Position numbers and translations under genes: made by a program. From an uncultured Bacteroidales bacterium (GTDB taxonomy: Bacteria; Bacteroidota; Bacteroidia; Bacteroidales; UBA932): DNA of 5,513 bases. Position 1 is the first letter of the stretch. Each line of letters begins with the position of its first letter. This document shows, one piece after another, positions 4,969 through 5,513 of this stretch. The notes under the pieces are model-generated. The model saw only the letters and a list, made by a program, of their open reading frames with translations, ran no database searches and was not told where the DNA came from. The DNA lies in contig CAMNQO010000114.1 in NCBI GenBank assembly GCA_946549475.1, positions 1 through 5,513 on the forward strand, read 5' to 3'.

Positions 4969-5513
4969 ATGGAACTGTTTGAAGTATATAAGTTGTGGGA
5001 CATCGAGCCGGTCCGGGGACTGGGTACCACGCTTTGGGACAAGGACGGAGTGGAATATACCGACCTCTACGGCGGACACGCCGTCATCAGCATCGGCCAC
5101 TGCCATCCCCATTATGTCAAGATGCTGTCGGAGCAGCTGGGCAAACTCGGATTCTATTCCAATGCCGTCCAGAATGGACTCCAGAAGGAACTGGCCCGCC
5201 GGCTGGGCCGCATCTCGGGCTACGACGACTACAAGTTTTTCCTCTGCAACAGCGGGGCGGAAGCCAACGAGAACGCGATGAAACTCGCCTCCTTCGATAC
5301 GGGCCGCTCCAAGATTCTGGCCTTCTCCAAGGCCTTCCACGGCCGCACCAGCGGCGCCGTGAGCGCGACGGACAATCCCAAGATCCAGTCGCCTTTCAAC
5401 AAGACCGACCACGTAGATTTCGTTCCCCTGAACGATGCGGCGGCCGTCGAAAAGGCGCTGGCGACCCGGGAATACGCGGCCGTCATCATCGAGGGGATCC
5501 AGGGCGTCGCGGG
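4969..5513 (+). CDS. argD: N-acetyl/succinyl-ornithine aminotransferase (ArgD), N-terminal part cut by window edge
   Basis: The frame opens at ATG 4969, 5 bp after the argC stop (TAGAAGATATG), and runs 181 codons to the edge without a stop; about 200 more residues are expected. It is a fold-type I, class III pyridoxal-phosphate aminotransferase that moves an amino group from glutamate to N-acylglutamate semialdehyde, giving N-acylornithine. Visible landmarks are GTTLWDKDGVEYTDLYGG (19-36), GHCHPHYV (43-50), the PLP-phosphate loop NSGAEANENAMKLA (94-107), AFHGRTSGAVSAT (122-134) and IIEGIQGVAG (from 173), the start of the E-x-x-Q-G motif. The PLP-binding lysine lies beyond the window. Position after argC and the motif set favour ArgD over other ornithine aminotransferases; acetyl versus succinyl preference cannot be read here. 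Confidence 0.93.
   Translation, partial: MELFEVYKLWDIEPVRGLGTTLWDKDGVEYTDLYGGHAVISIGHCHPHYVKMLSEQLGKLGFYSNAVQNGLQKELARRLGRISGYDDYKFFLCNSGAEANENAMKLASFDTGRSKILAFSKAFHGRTSGAVSATDNPKIQSPFNKTDHVDFVPLNDAAAVEKALATREYAAVIIEGIQGVA

Overview
This window carries two divergently transcribed amino-acid biosynthesis operons that share one AT-rich intergenic region. It is most likely from a GC-rich member of the Bacteroidales. Three things support this. A promoter matches the Bacteroidetes form (TTTG, 20 bp, TAnnTTTG), and Shine-Dalgarno sequences are weak. The order GNAT acyltransferase, argG, argC, argD is the one I recall from Bacteroides. ProC and ArgG also carry variants I associate with this phylum: SCGIAYAMRYIRAA in ProC, and GSTGAGNDQVRF instead of the usual TGKGND in ArgG. 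Genus cannot be decided by eye; the GC-rich coding sequence fits an Alistipes-like or uncultured gut Bacteroidales better than classical Bacteroides.

Leftward (minus strand): proC (1244-2017), proB (175-1242), then the first 31 codons of proA (1-93, running off the left edge). Together these form the complete glutamate-to-proline route: glutamate 5-kinase, glutamyl-phosphate reductase and pyrroline-5-carboxylate reductase. proC and proB are separated by one base. proB and proA are separated by 81 bp containing a perfect 17-bp tandem duplication and a run of eight G.

Rightward (plus strand): a GNAT-family acyltransferase (2197-2778), argG (2768-3982), argC (3989-4963) and the first third of argD (4969 to the right edge). 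Junctions are an 11-bp overlap, 6 bp and 5 bp, so this looks like one transcript. The GNAT protein sits where an N-acylglutamate synthase is needed, and Bacteroidetes are known to run the arginine pathway on succinylated intermediates. The likely scheme is therefore: GNAT makes N-succinyl- (or acetyl-) glutamate; ArgC reduces the acylglutamyl phosphate; ArgD aminates the acylglutamate semialdehyde; ArgG makes argininosuccinate. argB, the transcarbamylase, the deacylase and argH are not in view.

The 179-bp region between proC and the GNAT gene (2018-2196) is the most interesting non-coding stretch. It holds two back-to-back TAATTTTG -7 boxes forming a perfect 10-bp inverted repeat, and a small palindrome on the plus-strand -33 element. 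It also holds a 12-bp inverted repeat whose right arm ends three bases before the GNAT start codon, and two short upstream reading frames linked by TAATG stop/start overlaps that run into the GNAT gene. These suggest shared transcriptional control of proline and arginine synthesis plus possible translational control of the first arginine step; all regulatory readings are inference.
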